From Tillandsia leiboldiana (lineage: Eukaryota; Streptophyta; Magnoliopsida; Poales; Bromeliaceae), in NCBI GenBank assembly GCA_029204045.2, contig JAQNDB010000166.1, positions 57,747 to 121,746 of the forward strand: DNA of 64,000 nucleotides, written 5' to 3'. How positions within the stretch are numbered: the first letter of the stretch is position 1; the number at the start of each line of letters is the position of its first letter. Shown piece by piece: positions 1 to 12,831 of the stretch. A program made the translations under genes and the position numbers. Under the pieces are notes generated by a model. That model made no database searches. It saw nothing but the letters and a program-made list of their open reading frames with translations, and was not told where the DNA came from.

Positions 1-3000
1 AGATACGTCCGTGGAACCGTAGGGTGCCGTCGCTCTCCACTGCAAACTCGCTCTCTTGGTCCAGGGGAATCTTGTCTCGTATGCGCTGTAAATGTGGGTC
101 GGTCTGCTGTCCCTCCTGGATCTTCTCAAGTAATGCCGGCCTGACCACCAAGGTTAGGAGTCGCATAACCGTGCCTGCTGGCACCACCTCCATCTGCATT
201 CGTGCGAACTCTGCGATCAAGTGGTTCTGCTCCGTTATCGCGCTCCCAGACGCCCCTTCCTGATGCCCTTTCCTGCTCAATGCATCGGCCACCACGTTTG
301 CCTTCCCGGGATGGTATTGAATCGTCAAGTCATAATCTTTCAACAGCTCTAGCCATCGTCTCTGCCGCAAGTTTAATTCTTTTTGGGTAAAGATGTACTT
401 AAGACTTTGATGATCCGAGAAGACGTTACAGTGGACTCCGAAGAGATAGTGCCTCCACAGTTTTAAAACGAAGACTACTGCGGCCAGTTCTAAGTCGTGT
501 ATCGGGTAGTTCTTTTCGTAATCCTTCAATTGCCTGGACGCGTATGCAATCACTTTCCCCTGTTGCATCAGGACACCACCCAGACCGATCCTCGATGCGT
601 CGCAGTACACTTCATAATCCTCTCCGGGTGTCGGCAGCACAAGTATCGGTGCCCTGGTTAACCTCCTCTTGAGTTCCTCAAAGCTTTCCTGGCATTTGGC
701 CGTCCATATGAACTTCTCCCCTTTTCTGGTTAACCGATTTAAGGGGGTAGCAATCTTCGCGAAACCCTCTACGAACCGCCTGTAATATCCTGCCAACCCT
801 ACGAAACTGCGGACCTCTGTCACCGTCGTCGGCAGCTGCCAGTCGCTTGGGGTCCACGGCAATTCCCTGTGCCGAGATCACATGTCCTAGGAAACCGACT
901 TCGCGCAGCCAGAACTCACACTTCTTGAGTTTAGCGAACAGCTCCTGCTCTCTGAGAGTCTGGAGGATCGTTCGCAGATGGTCCTCGTGCTCCCCGTCGG
1001 TAGTGGAGTAAATCGGGATGTCGTCGATGAAAACCACCACGAACCGATCCAGGAAGGGTCTGAAGATCCGGTTCATCATGTCCATGAAGACTGCGGGGGC
1101 GTTCGTGAGTCCGAAGGGCATGACCGTGAACTCGTAGTGGCCATACCGGGTCCGGAAAGCGGTCTTCGGGATATCCTCGTCCCGAACCCGGAGTTGGTGG
1201 TAGCCCGATTGCAGATCGATTTTGGAGAAGACCGTCGCCCCTCTCAGCTGGTCGAAGAGGTCGTCTATTCTGGGCAGGGGGTACTTATTCTTCACTGTGA
1301 CTTTGTTTGTTCCTCTGTAATCGATGCAGAGACGCAGGCTTCCGTCTTTCTTCCGCACAAAGAGTACCGGGGCGCCCCAGGGCGATACACTCGGTCTTAT
1401 GAACCCCTTATCCAAGAGGTCTTCCAGTTGTGCTTTAAGCTCCTTTAGCTCTGCGAAGGCCATTCGGTAAGGCGCCTTCGTAATAGGCTGCGTGCCCGGT
1501 AGTAGTTCGATAGGGAACCCCACCTCCCGTTCAGGGGGCATCCCAGGCAGTTCCGTGGGAAAAACGTCGGGGAAGTCCCTCACCACTGGGATATCGGCAG
1601 GCGTCGTCGGGGGTCGGGTGGCCAAATCCACCGATGCTAAATAGGCCACGCAACCACCCTCCACCAGTCTTCTGGCCCGTGCCGCTGAAATAATCGCCGG
1701 GAAGGAGATGCTCTTGCCCATCATGTACACATGCTCAGGGAAACCCGGTTCTTGTAAACGCAGCTGTCGCTTGTCGCAATCGATGAGCGCCTGGTACCTC
1801 GTGAGCCAGTTCATGCCCAGCACCACGTCGTACTCCTTCAGGGGGATTACCACCAAATCCCAAGGACATGCCAGCCGCCCTAGCTTAATCGGGCAGGCGG
1901 TCACCACGCTGACCGCCTCCAAGGTCCCTCCCGCCGTTTGCACCGTCAAGAAATTTTGGAAGGGTGTCTCCTCGAGACCATACAGAAACACGAAGTCACG
2001 GGAAATGAAAGAGTGTGTTGCTCCGGTGTCGAAAAGAGTTCTAGCATGGGAATTTGAAACGGAAGTAGTACCTGCAAGTGCGTCCTCCGGCGGATCTGCC
2101 TCTTGGCGGGTCATTGAGAAGACTCTCCCGCCTGGTTGTGGCTGCCTGTCCTCCTCGCGCCATGGTGCAGGGGGTCTAGACGTCGACGCCATAGGAGCTT
2201 TCCCCCGCCCTGAGGGCTGTGGCGTGGGCGTAGAAGCTGCAGAGGACGCAGATCCCCCGCCTAAGGGGCAGTTGCGGCAGAAGTGCCCCCGTTTGCCGCA
2301 CCTGAAGCAGTGGTTGCCTCTTTGGGGGCACTCCCCTGGAATGTGCCCTCCCCCGCATGTGACGCACGGCCTATTCCCCGGCCTCGGCCCTCCTGCTGGC
2401 GCGCTCCGGGACCCCGCCTCCGGTCTCCACCGTTTGGGGGCTCCGCCCCCACTCCAAGAGCCTCCCCCCGAGTTCTGCTGTTGCCGCTTCCGGTCCTCTA
2501 GCCGCGTCGAGTTCTCCCTTCTGGCGCGGGTGACCGCAAAACCCCGCTCCACCGTAGTGGCTCTATCAACCACTTTCTGGAAGGTGTGCAGTTCGGCTGC
2601 CTGCACCACCTCGAAGATATTGCTCCGCAAGCCATCCACAAAGAGTTGCGCCTTGTGAGCCTCGTCCCTTATGACGAACGGGACGCAGTTTGCTAGCCGG
2701 ACGAACTCCCGCTGATACTCCATGACCGTCCGGTTCCCCTGCTGGATGTGGTTCAAGTCGTCCTCCAACTTCTTCTTGACACTGTTGGTGAAGAAGGCCC
2801 CGAACAGCTCCTGTTTGAAGGTTGTCCAGGACGGAAGTGCGGTACCCTTAGCAGGATCGGGGCGTACCGTCTTCCACCACAAGCGGGCATTCCCCTCCAA
2901 GTAGTGGACGGCTAGGGGAACCTGCTCGTCATCCTCCATGAGTAGGTCTTCGAAAAGTTTCTCCATCGACCCCACCCATTTCTCGACGACCCATGGGTCG

Positions 3001-3436
3001 GTCGTATCCCCTTCGAACGTGGGTGGGTCGTATTTCTTGAAGTCTTTCAGGGTTGGCCCGCACCCGATCCCGTTCGGTCATCGCAACCGTCCCCTTCCTC
3101 ACGGCGGCGGCAACCACGGTAGGGGCGGCTTGACTACAGTCTCCTCCAGAGTAACCCTTGCTTGCTGTCCCCGGCGCCGGTCCCCGTCGCCGCCGCCGGC
3201 GGTGGCACTGTCGGTGGCGCCGCGGCCGGTGCTGTCGGCCCCTGTGGGGAAACCGGGGCGACCGTGACCGTCGCGGCCTGCTGATGTTGCGTCAACTGAC
3301 GCACGTGCTCGGTGAGGTTGGCCAGATTCCCCCGCCATCTCCCACAATTGCTGCCGCAGGAGTTGGTTCTCCGCGGCCGTCGACGTCGTCGCGTCTGCCC
3401 TCTGTGTCTCCGGCCGGATGATCTAGTACGGGCCAT
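1..3436 (-). pseudogene. gag-pol: Gypsy A gag-pol, contig 1 copy (partial, frameshifted)
   Basis: Retrotransposon polyprotein for capsid, protease and reverse transcriptase. The start is the ATG at 3436, reading M-A-R-T-R-S-S. A long open stretch covers 2975-678. It holds a retrotransposon Gag domain, two Cys-His knuckles (C-x2-C-x3-H-x4-C then C-x2-C-x4-H-x4-C, about 2370-2270), an aspartic protease motif D-T-G-A (about 2030) and an RT with F-I-D-D (about 1030). Frameshifts near 3050 and near 845 separate the Gag N terminus and the RNase H part from this stretch. The same sites are differently broken in the contig 2 copy, so at least some of the indels are probably sequencing errors. RNase H (D-A-S-R-I-G-L-G-G) runs off the window at base 1. 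Confidence 0.88.
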
Positions 3437-3633
3437 GTCGTCATACATCACAAGAGTCAAGTTTGGACTACCCTACCACAACAACCATAAAGTGAGAGAA
3501 AGGACTCGACTTTTCCCCCCCCCCCCTCGGTCACTCACGTTCTACAGTCCTATGCCCTACCCATTTCATTCGTGTGTAGTCAAGCGAGGTGTTCCCACGG
3601 ATGTCGGCACTAACTGTTGTGATTGAAAGAAGG

Positions 3634-3645
3634 GCTCTGATACCA
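3634..3645 (-). promoter_or_regulatory. Primer binding site, tRNA-iMet, gypsy A copy 1
   Basis: The minus strand reads TGGTATCAGAGC, the standard complement of the 3' end of plant initiator tRNA-Met. It lies 7 bases inside the 5' LTR, where minus-strand cDNA synthesis is primed. Confidence 0.93.
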
Positions 3646-3652
3646 TTTAATC

Positions 3653-6294
3653 TGTCACGCCCCGGGGGGGTTTGTTTTAGCGGAAACGATTCCCAAAAGT
3701 CGAACATTTGACGTACTAATTTTTTTTTTGTAAAAGAGAACCCCTCTTCCCCGGCGCATGCCCAGACCCGCCACACATACAGGATCACTCTGTAAACGGA
3801 CAGAGTCTCCCTGTATATGCACGGCGTGGCGTTCAGTACATGTTCCAAACATACACAACCATTCAATCACAACAATTATTAACATACAACCAGCATTCTA
3901 ATCTATTTAAACGTATGGCCGATCAATTTGGAAAGGATAAATCCACAGTTTTTAAAAAGAGCGCCTACCCGGCGCTTACGTTTGAAAGCGAGTTTCGAAA
4001 TCAGCATAAATCCACAAGGTTTTGAAAACGGTGCCCACCCGACACCCAAGTTTTGAAATCCCTTTCGCAATCCATAAAGCCACAGGGTTTTGAAACCAGT
4101 GCCCACACGACACTTAGATTTTAAAAAATGGTTTTCGCAATCTTTTCTTTGGCTTTTTGCCTTTTTCATTTTCAAATGGCCACAGAAATAAAAGGAAGAG
4201 TAACGTATAAGAGGGTAACTAAATGCAAACCCATACCGACATCCACGCCGACCCCACGAGGGTATCGAGAACCTCTCACATAACTACAATGTAAATGAAA
4301 TGCAAGAAAGAAAGAACAAATACAGTCCAGGGTCCCCAGCGACCCAGCTGCTCCTGTCCCGTCCTCACCGCAGCCCTACCTCTTCCCCCCGACCGAACCC
4401 TGTCACGAAGTGGGAAGTTAGTGACGTAAAAATAGTAGATGCAGGAAAAAAATAATAAAACAAACCGTGAAGATAACCGGAGCAACCACCCTCTCAAGGT
4501 GGAGAGGTAACCTGTACACCTGTATCCTGTAATACCCGGCCACGTCGGACAACTAAACCGACGGCCCATACCGTACCTGCAGAAACTCGACCACGTCGGA
4601 CAACTAAACCGACGGGTCGCAACGCTCGCACCTCGGCGCCTCAAACCCCACAGCTAATAAGGGGCCCCACTACGTCCACCTCGTGGGTATACACGGGTTC
4701 ATAGACCACTTTTCCGGAAAAGCGCACCCTTCGCGGTGGCCAAACCGCGGGTGCGCGTGTTGCAGCCTCGAGCACAGTAGCCACAATGCATGAACAAGGG
4801 TAAGTTAATAACATGTGTAATCAAGGTACTCTACTAACAAGTATAATCGAAGATAAAGCAACAACATGTAACATCAGGAGCATAATACACCTAACTACTA
4901 AAGTGCGGCGATTACATGTAGCATTTAAGATACGATAATAGGCGGCAGGTAAAGTGAAACGATCCACATGTAATATCTAGATAAACGGTTGTCGGAAATT
5001 GATGCCTAATTACACATTCAACCCACCTGCGCCTAGTAGAAAACCACGCTCGGCTCCCCGGTCCCGGCTCGCGCTCCCTGAAGCTGCAAAACGGGATCCC
5101 CGGGCGGGGGAGATCAAGAACTTTTTAAAACGCGAAGTAAAGGAAGGCCCCAACGCCAAACGGCCTCTGACGGCAAGCGACCAAACCCCCGCGCTGCCGT
5201 GGTGACCCGCGCGGCGCCCCGTATGCGCGGGCGGCCCGCGCGGTGCCCTCGCTGCTGCGCGGGCTGCCCGCGGGGGCCTCGCATGCGCGGGCATGCCCCG
5301 CGGCGCCCCCCGCATGCGCGGGCTGCGCCGCGCGGGCGCCCGCATGCGGGTGCCCCGCCGCGGCCGCCCCGCATGAGGGTGCCCTCGCGCGGCGCCCCCG
5401 CATGCGCGGGCTGCCCCGCGCGGCGCCCCCGCATGCGGGTGCCCGCGCGGCGCCCACATGCGGGTGCCCCGCGCTTCGCCCCCGCATGCGCGGGGTGCCC
5501 CGCGCGGCGCCCCCCGCATTGCGCGGGGTGCCCCGCGCCGGCGCCCCGCATGCGCGGCTGCCCCGCCGGTGCCCCCGCATGCGCGGTGGCTCGCCCCTCT
5601 CCTTCCCTCTCCGACGAATCAAGAAAGCCCCCCTCCCCCTCGTTCGTAACGAGAAATGACAAGGAAAGAAAATGAAAGCATAGCTCACCTTGTTTTCGTC
5701 GGTACTGGGCGAAGGAGAGGGATCGTCCTTGTAGCGTTTGTCGGATCTTTGCGGGGAGGCGATCAATCTTTTCTCTTCCACGCCGGCCGATGGGAAGGGC
5801 GAGGGTTTTGGGGAACCGCTCCTCGTCCACGCTCGGATATCGTACGCCAAGGTGAGGGGAGGCGAGGTATAAAGAAAACCTAATTCCCAAGGCGACTATT
5901 AGTCGTTTGGGCGTAGTGGATTTTGGACCCCAAATTAAGATTAACCACTCGAGCGACTGGAAAAAGGGGTGTTTAAATCCTATACCTCAACTGATCGACC
6001 AGAATCGATCTGATTGCGGACCAGAGTTCGGTCTGCCCCCGGTAATTGTGTATGTCACCTGGGCTGCTGGTACCAACTTCCGGAATTTATTCTGGGAGAT
6101 CCGGGGGTCGGAATCCAAAACCGATCGCACCGCCGGTCTCCGTTTCGCGAGCTTTATAACCAAAAATACCCGCGAGCCCCGATCATCTGTCCAGAAACAA
6201 GGAAAAGTTACCCTCGGACCCCTATTGTCAGCAGAACGGTTCAATAAAATTAATAGGAAGCCCGGAAAGGTAAGATAAAACCGCGGTTATCACA
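3653..6294 (-). repeat. Gypsy A 5' LTR, contig 1 copy
   Basis: 2642 bp. On the minus strand it starts TGTGATAACC and ends GGGGCGTGACA. It matches the LTRs at 21942-24564 and 29568-32199. It contains degenerate repeats of about 70 bp at 3930-4150, a tandem hairpin pair at 4540-4615 and a GC-rich minisatellite at 5215-5590. Long open frames in the GC-rich part are by-products of the repeat and are not called as genes. Confidence 0.93.
5215..5590. repeat. GC-rich minisatellite in LTR A, contig 1 copy
   Basis: Tandem units of about 27-31 bp centred on GCATGCGCGGG or GCATGCGGGTG, each followed by a CCCCGCGCGGCGCCCC-type half. This copy is less regular than the contig 2 copies, which suggests replication slippage, haplotype variation or read errors. 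Confidence 0.85.
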
Positions 6295-6299
6295 TAAAC

Positions 6300-7625
6300 A
6301 TTTATATATAAAAAAAGTTTTTCTTGTAATTTTTTTAATATATATTAGATTTCTTTTAATTAATGGGGTCCAAAAAAGTTTGAACCTGCTAAGTGCTGAA
6401 GAGAGTCCGGCGTCAATGTCCATTTAAATTAAGTAGGGCAGTGTGAGATCCGCCCCACAAAGTAGCACAATCTCAAATGGACAATTTGGGTTCCATGCCC
6501 AAGGAATTTTTGTCTGGACAAATTAATTTTGTTTTTTTTTTTTGCCATTTGTATAAAAAATTTACTTGTTTGTGATTTTTGCAAATGTATGCAACTTGAT
6601 TTATTTTTACAGATTTATTTTTTCACTCAGCAATCAGAATAAAAAATAGACGAATTCATTTGTAGGTGTTAGGCACGCGAAAGTTTCATTCCAATTCGGT
6701 TTTTTAGACGAATTCATTTGTAGCACAATCTCCTGTCACCCCTTTTTTTAATCCGGCCTCTTAGACCGAATTGGAAATTGAATGAAGTTGAATTCAGACG
6801 AAAAAAAATACATTTTATAAAAATCATCTCAATTATCTTTTATAATTTTATATTTAAAATTTAATTTAATTTTTAATTAAAATGTAAATTTAAATTTAGA
6901 AATTAAATTTTAAATTCTAGTTTTTGATTTAAAAATTAAATTAAAATATAATTCAATCAAGCATTTTGAATTTGATCTATAATTTAAATTTAATTTCAAG
7001 TTTGAATTTGCATCAAATCAAATATTAGTTTATATTTTGAACTATCCACTCAAATTTAAATTTTAAATTTTAAATTTTTAAAAATTTATATTTCAAATTT
7101 TGGTTTATAATTTTAATTTTTTTGATGTAATTTTTCAATATTTAATTTTTAGTTTGAATTAAAATTATAATTAATTTTAAATTTTGAGGTGCAAACTCAA
7201 TTTTAATTTATTTTTATATTTTATATTTTGATTTTTAATTTTATTTTAATTATTTTTTGATATTAAAAATTTTTTAAATATTAAAATTATAAATCAATCA
7301 TATCGATTTCGATTGTTAATCATTTCATTTATAATTGTTAAATATTAAAAATATGAAACCGTGCGAGGTTTTATAATTTTATTGCCAATTCGTATTCATT
7401 CCAATTCTTATATCAATTTCATTTTTATTTTGAACCAAACAAGCCCTTATATTATGCAACATACTCTCTAATAGTGCCACATTCGATCAAAGAAGAAAAC
7501 ATTTTTAATATTTTTCCATTTTGAAAATAGTCCTACATTATTTTACAAGAATTTAAAACTTTTATTAGAGAAAAATGTTGCAATATTTTAAAAAATAATA
7601 ATATAATTTTTTTTATACCCCTAAA
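6300..7625. other. AT-rich sequence between gypsy A and copia A, contig 1 copy
   Basis: No gene seen. It is the counterpart of 32205-33530. It has a direct repeat of about 18 bp (two AGACGAATTCATTTGTAG copies near 6650 and 6705), a short imperfect inverted repeat built on CCAATTCGGT, then about 0.8 kb of runs such as TTTAAATTT. CTAAA at 7621-7625 is the target-site sequence flanking copia A. Confidence 0.7.
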
Positions 7626-8405
7626 TGTTGTAGAAAAATTTATCTTTTCAAATTAATTCTTTTAAAATATTTAAACTTAATTTAAATTCAAATAATATAA
7701 AACAACAGTTCAGATGAAGCATGTGAATGACGAGGCGTGCGAGAGCACTGTCCTAGAAGCAAGATTGCCCCTCCATGTGCGAGGCTCCGGCAATCACCCC
7801 TAGCGATACAACGACCACTGTCCACCCCGTCGGCAACGACTCCGGAATGGTGCGTAGCGAACCCAACAACTTTAGGAGATCCAGCAAAAAGGAAAAACTC
7901 AAAGAGAATAGTAATTATATACTTTACTGTAAATTAGAGGAGAGAAATTGTGAGTCAAGTAAGTGTACAAAGCTCCCTCTTGCTCTCCATTTAAAGACCC
8001 CAAAAGCCCACAGGAGACAAGCTCCAACGGATCTTTTCTCGGGCAGCCCACAAAGGCCCTTCCCAAGGAAGGCCTTTGGGTAGCCCGAGAAACAAGTTCC
8101 CAAAGCAGGCTTTAAATGAAAAAACCAAAAGTCAAATGGACCAAGTTAAAATCGTGCAGGCCCGGCCCGGCCCGTGTGTGTATTGGAAAAGCTTGCTCAC
8201 AATTCCTAACCAATACATACACAAAAGAGGGAGTAAATAAACTCACTCTTCCTGTGATGAATTTCCGATGTGGGACTAAACATCACATGTAGAGGGTAAG
8301 TGGGTTTGGGCTCCCAGGCAAAGCCCATTGACATTGGGCTGCCCAGAAAAGCCCAAAGGCCAAAACACAAGTTTAAAATCACAATAAATCAAATAAAACC
8401 CAACA
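7626..8405 (-). repeat. Copia A 3' LTR, contig 1 copy
   Basis: 780 bp. On the minus strand it runs from TGTTGGGTTTT to TTTTTCTACAACA. CTAAA (7621-7625) precedes it, matching the copia A target-site duplication. Confidence 0.9.
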
Positions 8406-11400
8406 ATCCCCACATGATTTAAAACTTGTAAAAACGAAATACAACATAAAGTAAAAGAATACAAAAAACTAAAACAGATGCTGGATCCCTTATACCACGT
8501 ATTCGGCGAAGGAACCTTTCGGGTTTGAACCTTCACTTAGTACAGGTCTATGTACATCCGAGGGCACAATGGTGGACTTCGCCTTGAACCAAGGCCGGTG
8601 AATCGGATTTCCACAAACAGTACACATGGTACAGCCGTTTAGGTTCTATGCGGGTTAGCACTTTTATGGCCATGCGCTCATATCGATTCATGTGTGTTTT
8701 TAGGGAACCACCCTATTCCCACAGTCGCGGCCTTACGACTACACACATATAGTAGGTCCTGATAAGGGTGCCTGCAAGGTCACACCCACTCAAGGGTCTC
8801 GGAACCATTCAGGGTAAAAACCCTTACTATCCACTTGCATAAATGAGCACTGTCGCCATAGGGATGAGTATATAAAAGCAGTGCTCCGCACAACTACCAA
8901 TTCGACTTGTTTCTACCCATTGAACCTCCAAGAGGTTGGGTTGCCGTCGCCGGTAGTTCTCTTGTGGGCTAAGCCCCATCCCCCTCGACGATTCTAGGAT
9001 CACAGTCCTAGACAAACCTTTAGTAAGCTGATCAGCTAAGTTCTTTGCAGATCTCGCAAATTCCAATGCAATTACATTTTCCTTAATATTCTGCCGAATA
9101 TACTTGTGTCTTACTTTCATAAATCTATTCATCTTTGTTTCCACATTTTCTTGAGCACATTTGTCAATAGCAGATCTACAATCACAATGTATACACACTG
9201 GTGCCAAAGGTCGCTCCATCAGTGGCAAGTCATACAGAAATTCTCTAATCCACTTAGCCTCTGCTACAGTGGTATCTAAGCTATTAATTCAGATTCCATT
9301 GTACTTCTAGCTATCAATGATTGTTTCGATGACTTCCAAGAAACAGCTGCTCCACCAAGGAGAAAAACAAATCCAGTGGTTGACTTCACATCAGCTGTAT
9401 CACTTATCCAATTAGCATCACTAAATCCTTCTAATACAGCAGGGAAACCACAAAAATGCAATCCATAAGATACAGTGCCTTTCAGATATCTCAAAACTCT
9501 TTCTAAGGCATTCCAATGTTCTCTATTTGGGTTATGAGTATATCTTCTCAATCTGTTCACAGCATAGGCTAAGTCAGGTCTAGTGTAATCTACAAGATAA
9601 CCTAGAGATCCTATAATCTGAGCATACCTATTCTGTCCTATAGGATCACCTTTATTCTTCTTAAGATGTACACTAGGATCATAAGGTGTTACAACAATCT
9701 TAGAATCAAAATATCCAAATTTCTTTAACACTTGTTCACTGTAGTGAGATTGGCTCATAATAATTTCATTTGATTTTCTTATGATCTTCATATTCAGAAT
9801 CACATCAGCTTGCCCAAGATCCTTCATATCAAAATTATTATTAAGTAATTTCTTAACATCCATTATCACATCCATATTTGTTCCAAAGATCAAAATATCA
9901 TCAACATACAAACATAGGATTACTATCTGTCCATTGTATTCCTTAGAGTACACATTCATCAGACATGTTTACATGAAAACCATCTTTTACTACTAAAGAG
10001 TCAAATTTCAAATGCCATTGCTTTGGAGCTTGTTTAAGTCCATATAAAGATTTTGTCAACTTGCAAACTTTATTTTCATGTCCAGCAACAATAAATCCCT
10101 CAGGCTGCTTCATATAAATCTCTTCCTCTAAATCACCATTTAGAAAAGCAGTCTTAACATCCATCTGATGAATAATCAACTTATGGACAGAGGCTAAAGC
10201 TAGCAGAATCCTAATAGAAGTAATCCTAGCTACAGGAGCATAGACATCAAAATAATCTCCACAGGCTTCTGGGAAAAACCCTGAGCTACAAGTCTAGCTT
10301 TATACTTATCTACAGATCCATCTGGTTTCAATTTCTTCTTAAAGATCCATCTACATCCTATAGGCTTACAACCTACAGGTAAAACAGATAACTCCCAAGT
10401 ATGATTCTGTAGAATAGATTGCTTCTCCAACTTAAACAGTTCTTTCCAAAATGATGCATCTACAGAAGTCATAGCTTGGTCAAAGGTTGATGGGGTATCT
10501 TCTACAAGAAGGACACAGAAATCATCACCAAAAGTCTTCTCAATCCTAGGACGCTTACTTCTCCTAGGTTCAGACTCTTCTATAGGTTCACTAGTACCGA
10601 GTCTACTAGATCCACCTATAGTCTCCACATGAACAGGTCTATCTATTCTAGTTCTAAAAGGAAAGATATCCTCAAAGTATACTACATCTCTAGCTTCAAT
10701 AATTGTATTGTTAGAAATCTCATTAACCTCAGAATTTACCACCAAGAATCTATTAGCATTACTACCATCTGCATAGCCTAAGAAAAACAATATCCACAGT
10801 TTTAGGACCAATCTTTCTCTTCTTATTTTGGAATCTTTACTTTAGCTAGGCAACCCCACACTTTAAAATAATTCATATTAGGTTCCTACCCTTCCAAATT
10901 TCATAAGGAGAAACAAAAGAACTCTTGTGGGGAATCCTGTTAAGAATTACACAAGCAGTCATCAAAGCTTCACCCCACAAGTTCTCGAGTGCACCAGAAC
11001 TAATATCATTGAATTTACCATATCCATCAAAGTTCTATTTTCCTTTCAGCTACTCCATTAGATTGAGGTGAATAAGGTGCAGTCACTTGATGTACAATTC
11101 CAAATTCTTGACAGAAAACAGTCATCTCATTTGATGTATATTCACCTCCTCGATCAGATCTTAAAATCTTAATTTTCTTATCCAATTGATTTTCAACCTC
11201 CGCTTTATAAATCTTAAATTTATTCAAAACTTCATCTTTATTCTTAATCAGATAAAATATAACAATACTTTGAATGATCATCAATGAATGTTACAAAATA
11301 TTTGCTTCCACCCTACTGGGTCTACATCCATCACAAACATCACTGTGTATAAGTTATAGCAGATCAGAATCTCTATCTACAGATTTAAATGGTCTTCTAG

Positions 11401-12826
11401 GTTCCTTAGCTTGCACACCATAGTTCACATCTATGATCATTTGAAACAGACTTAGGAATTAAATCCAAATTCATCAATCTCTTAATAGTATTAAAATTCA
11501 CATGTCCAATCTTCCATGCCAAACATTAGATGAAACAACATTCAAAATCATACTTTCATTAAAATAGAAGTCATTACAGAAAGCTTAAACAAACCATCAC
11601 TCAAAAATCCTTTCCCATAAAGTTCACACCTTTAGTAATTACTACCCTATTACATTCAAAAACAAACTTAAACCTTGGTGAACTAAAAGAGAAGCACTAA
11701 TCAAGTTTTTCCTAAGATCAGGAACATGATGCACGCCGTGCAAGGAAAGAGTCTTCCCAGAGGTCAACTTCAGGTCCACTCGACCAGTCCCAAGCACGCG
11801 TGAAGATGCTGCATTTCCCATGTTCACCGATCCTCCACCTGAGTCCTGATAAGTGGAAAACCAAGAACGGTCAGAGCAAGCATGTACATTTGCTCCAGAG
11901 TCAATCCACCAATCAGAAGAACTAAGAGCAAGGTTAACCTTGGGTAAGCTAGTTCCTAACCTGAAAGTGGAGTCAGAAGGGTCGGGTACATCAGTCAACA
12001 TGTTCAACTGACGCTCAGGAGGAGCTCCCTTCTTCTTTGTGCGGAAGGTCGAGTCTTGCGAAAATAGCAGTCCTTCGCAAAGTGGTTCGTCTTCCGCACA
12101 CAAAGCATCCAGAATTCACTCCACTCTCCTTAGGTGCAGGCTTCTTAAAGTTTGGGTTGAAAACTTTCTATGGAAAGGCTTCTTCTTAAAGTTCCTAAAG
12201 GGTTGAAAATTTCTACCCTTAGGTTTTGGGTTCTCTACTACGTTGGCTTGGGTAGAAGGCTCGCTAGACTTCTTATCTCTAGCTCGGTTGGTTTCTTCTA
12301 TCCTAAGAGATCTTAGGACAAAATTCAGAGAAAGTTCATTTGATTGTGGTTCAGATCATTAGCATGGCTAGACCAGGAAGGAGGCAATTTATCTATAAAG
12401 TGGCAACTAGAAAACTCTCATCTAGATCTATACCACTAGATCTAAGCTGCTCAATAATGTACTCAAAATTCTGTAGTTGGTCAGACATTGGTTTACTATC
12501 TACCAATTAAACTTGAGCAAATCTGAAGCTTGGTACCTCTTCTTAGTAGGATCAATCTGGCCATACTTTTGTTCTAAGGAAATCCAGAGTTCCCTAGCAG
12601 TCTGAAAACTACAGTAAATGTCATAAAGCTTATCAGATAGGGTGCTAAGGATCCGGTTCAGACAATGATAATTAATCATAGTAGGATCAGTAGGAGGCAC
12701 AGGTATAGGAACAGGTGCAACACCAGGAGGAGTAGGAGCACTCTGAGACTGGCTGCGAGTCTGAGGGCGATTTGCCACAGACTGAATAGCACCATCAGGT
12801 GCAGTTTCATTGCCATTTTCAACAGT
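7626..12826 (-). mobile_element. Copia A, contig 1 copy (left part)
   Basis: Minus-strand Ty1/copia element: 3' LTR (7626-8405), 3' untranslated region, then gag-pol up to the point where gypsy B is inserted (TSD ATCTG, 12827-12831). It corresponds to 33531-38756. The 5' LTR side is only present in contig 2 (62212-63691). Confidence 0.92.
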
Positions 12827-12831
12827 ATCTG
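8827..12831 (-). pseudogene. gag-pol: Copia A gag-pol, contig 1 copy (multiple frameshifts)
   Basis: Same polyprotein as 34801-38756 but broken by several 1-2 base indels (for example near 9280, 9955, 10260, 10440, 10800, 11030, 12050 and 12510). Recognisable parts in minus-strand order are the Gag zinc knuckle, protease W-W-I-D-S-G, integrase D-R-G-G-E-Y and P-Q-S-N-G-V-A-E-R, RT Y-V-D-D and RNase H. Most indels are absent from the contig 2 copy, so they look like uncorrected read errors more than natural decay. The in-frame TAA near 11350 is shared by both copies and is real. Confidence 0.88.

Larger units (their letters stand above)
1..6294 (-). mobile_element. Gypsy A (Tekay/Del-type chromovirus), contig 1 copy, cut by the window edge
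   Basis: Minus-strand Ty3/gypsy element. The 5' LTR (3653-6294), primer site and gag-pol down to the RNase H region are present; integrase and the 3' LTR lie left of the window. It is followed at 6295-6299 by TAAAC, the same flank and target-site base string as the complete copy at 21942-32199. Base 1 aligns with 25907. It is therefore the same insertion seen on a second contig, not an independent transposition. Confidence 0.93.

Noticed and set aside
978..1448. 156-codon plus-strand ORF
   Set aside because: Mirror of the reverse transcriptase coding strand, with no domain of its own.
1708..2658. 316-codon plus-strand ORF
   Set aside because: It is antisense to gypsy A gag and protease, where recognisable domains lie on the minus strand.
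3900..4175. Small ORFs resembling a short conserved protein in three LTR A copies
   Set aside because: Conservation only reflects LTR identity. The sequence is a degenerate DNA repeat with no codon-level constraint visible.
5010..5890. Long Arg/Ala/Gly/Pro-rich ORFs on both strands (also at 23391-24159 and 30729-31752)
   Set aside because: They lie inside LTR A, arise from a 27-31-bp GC minisatellite that stays open in most frames, and differ between copies.
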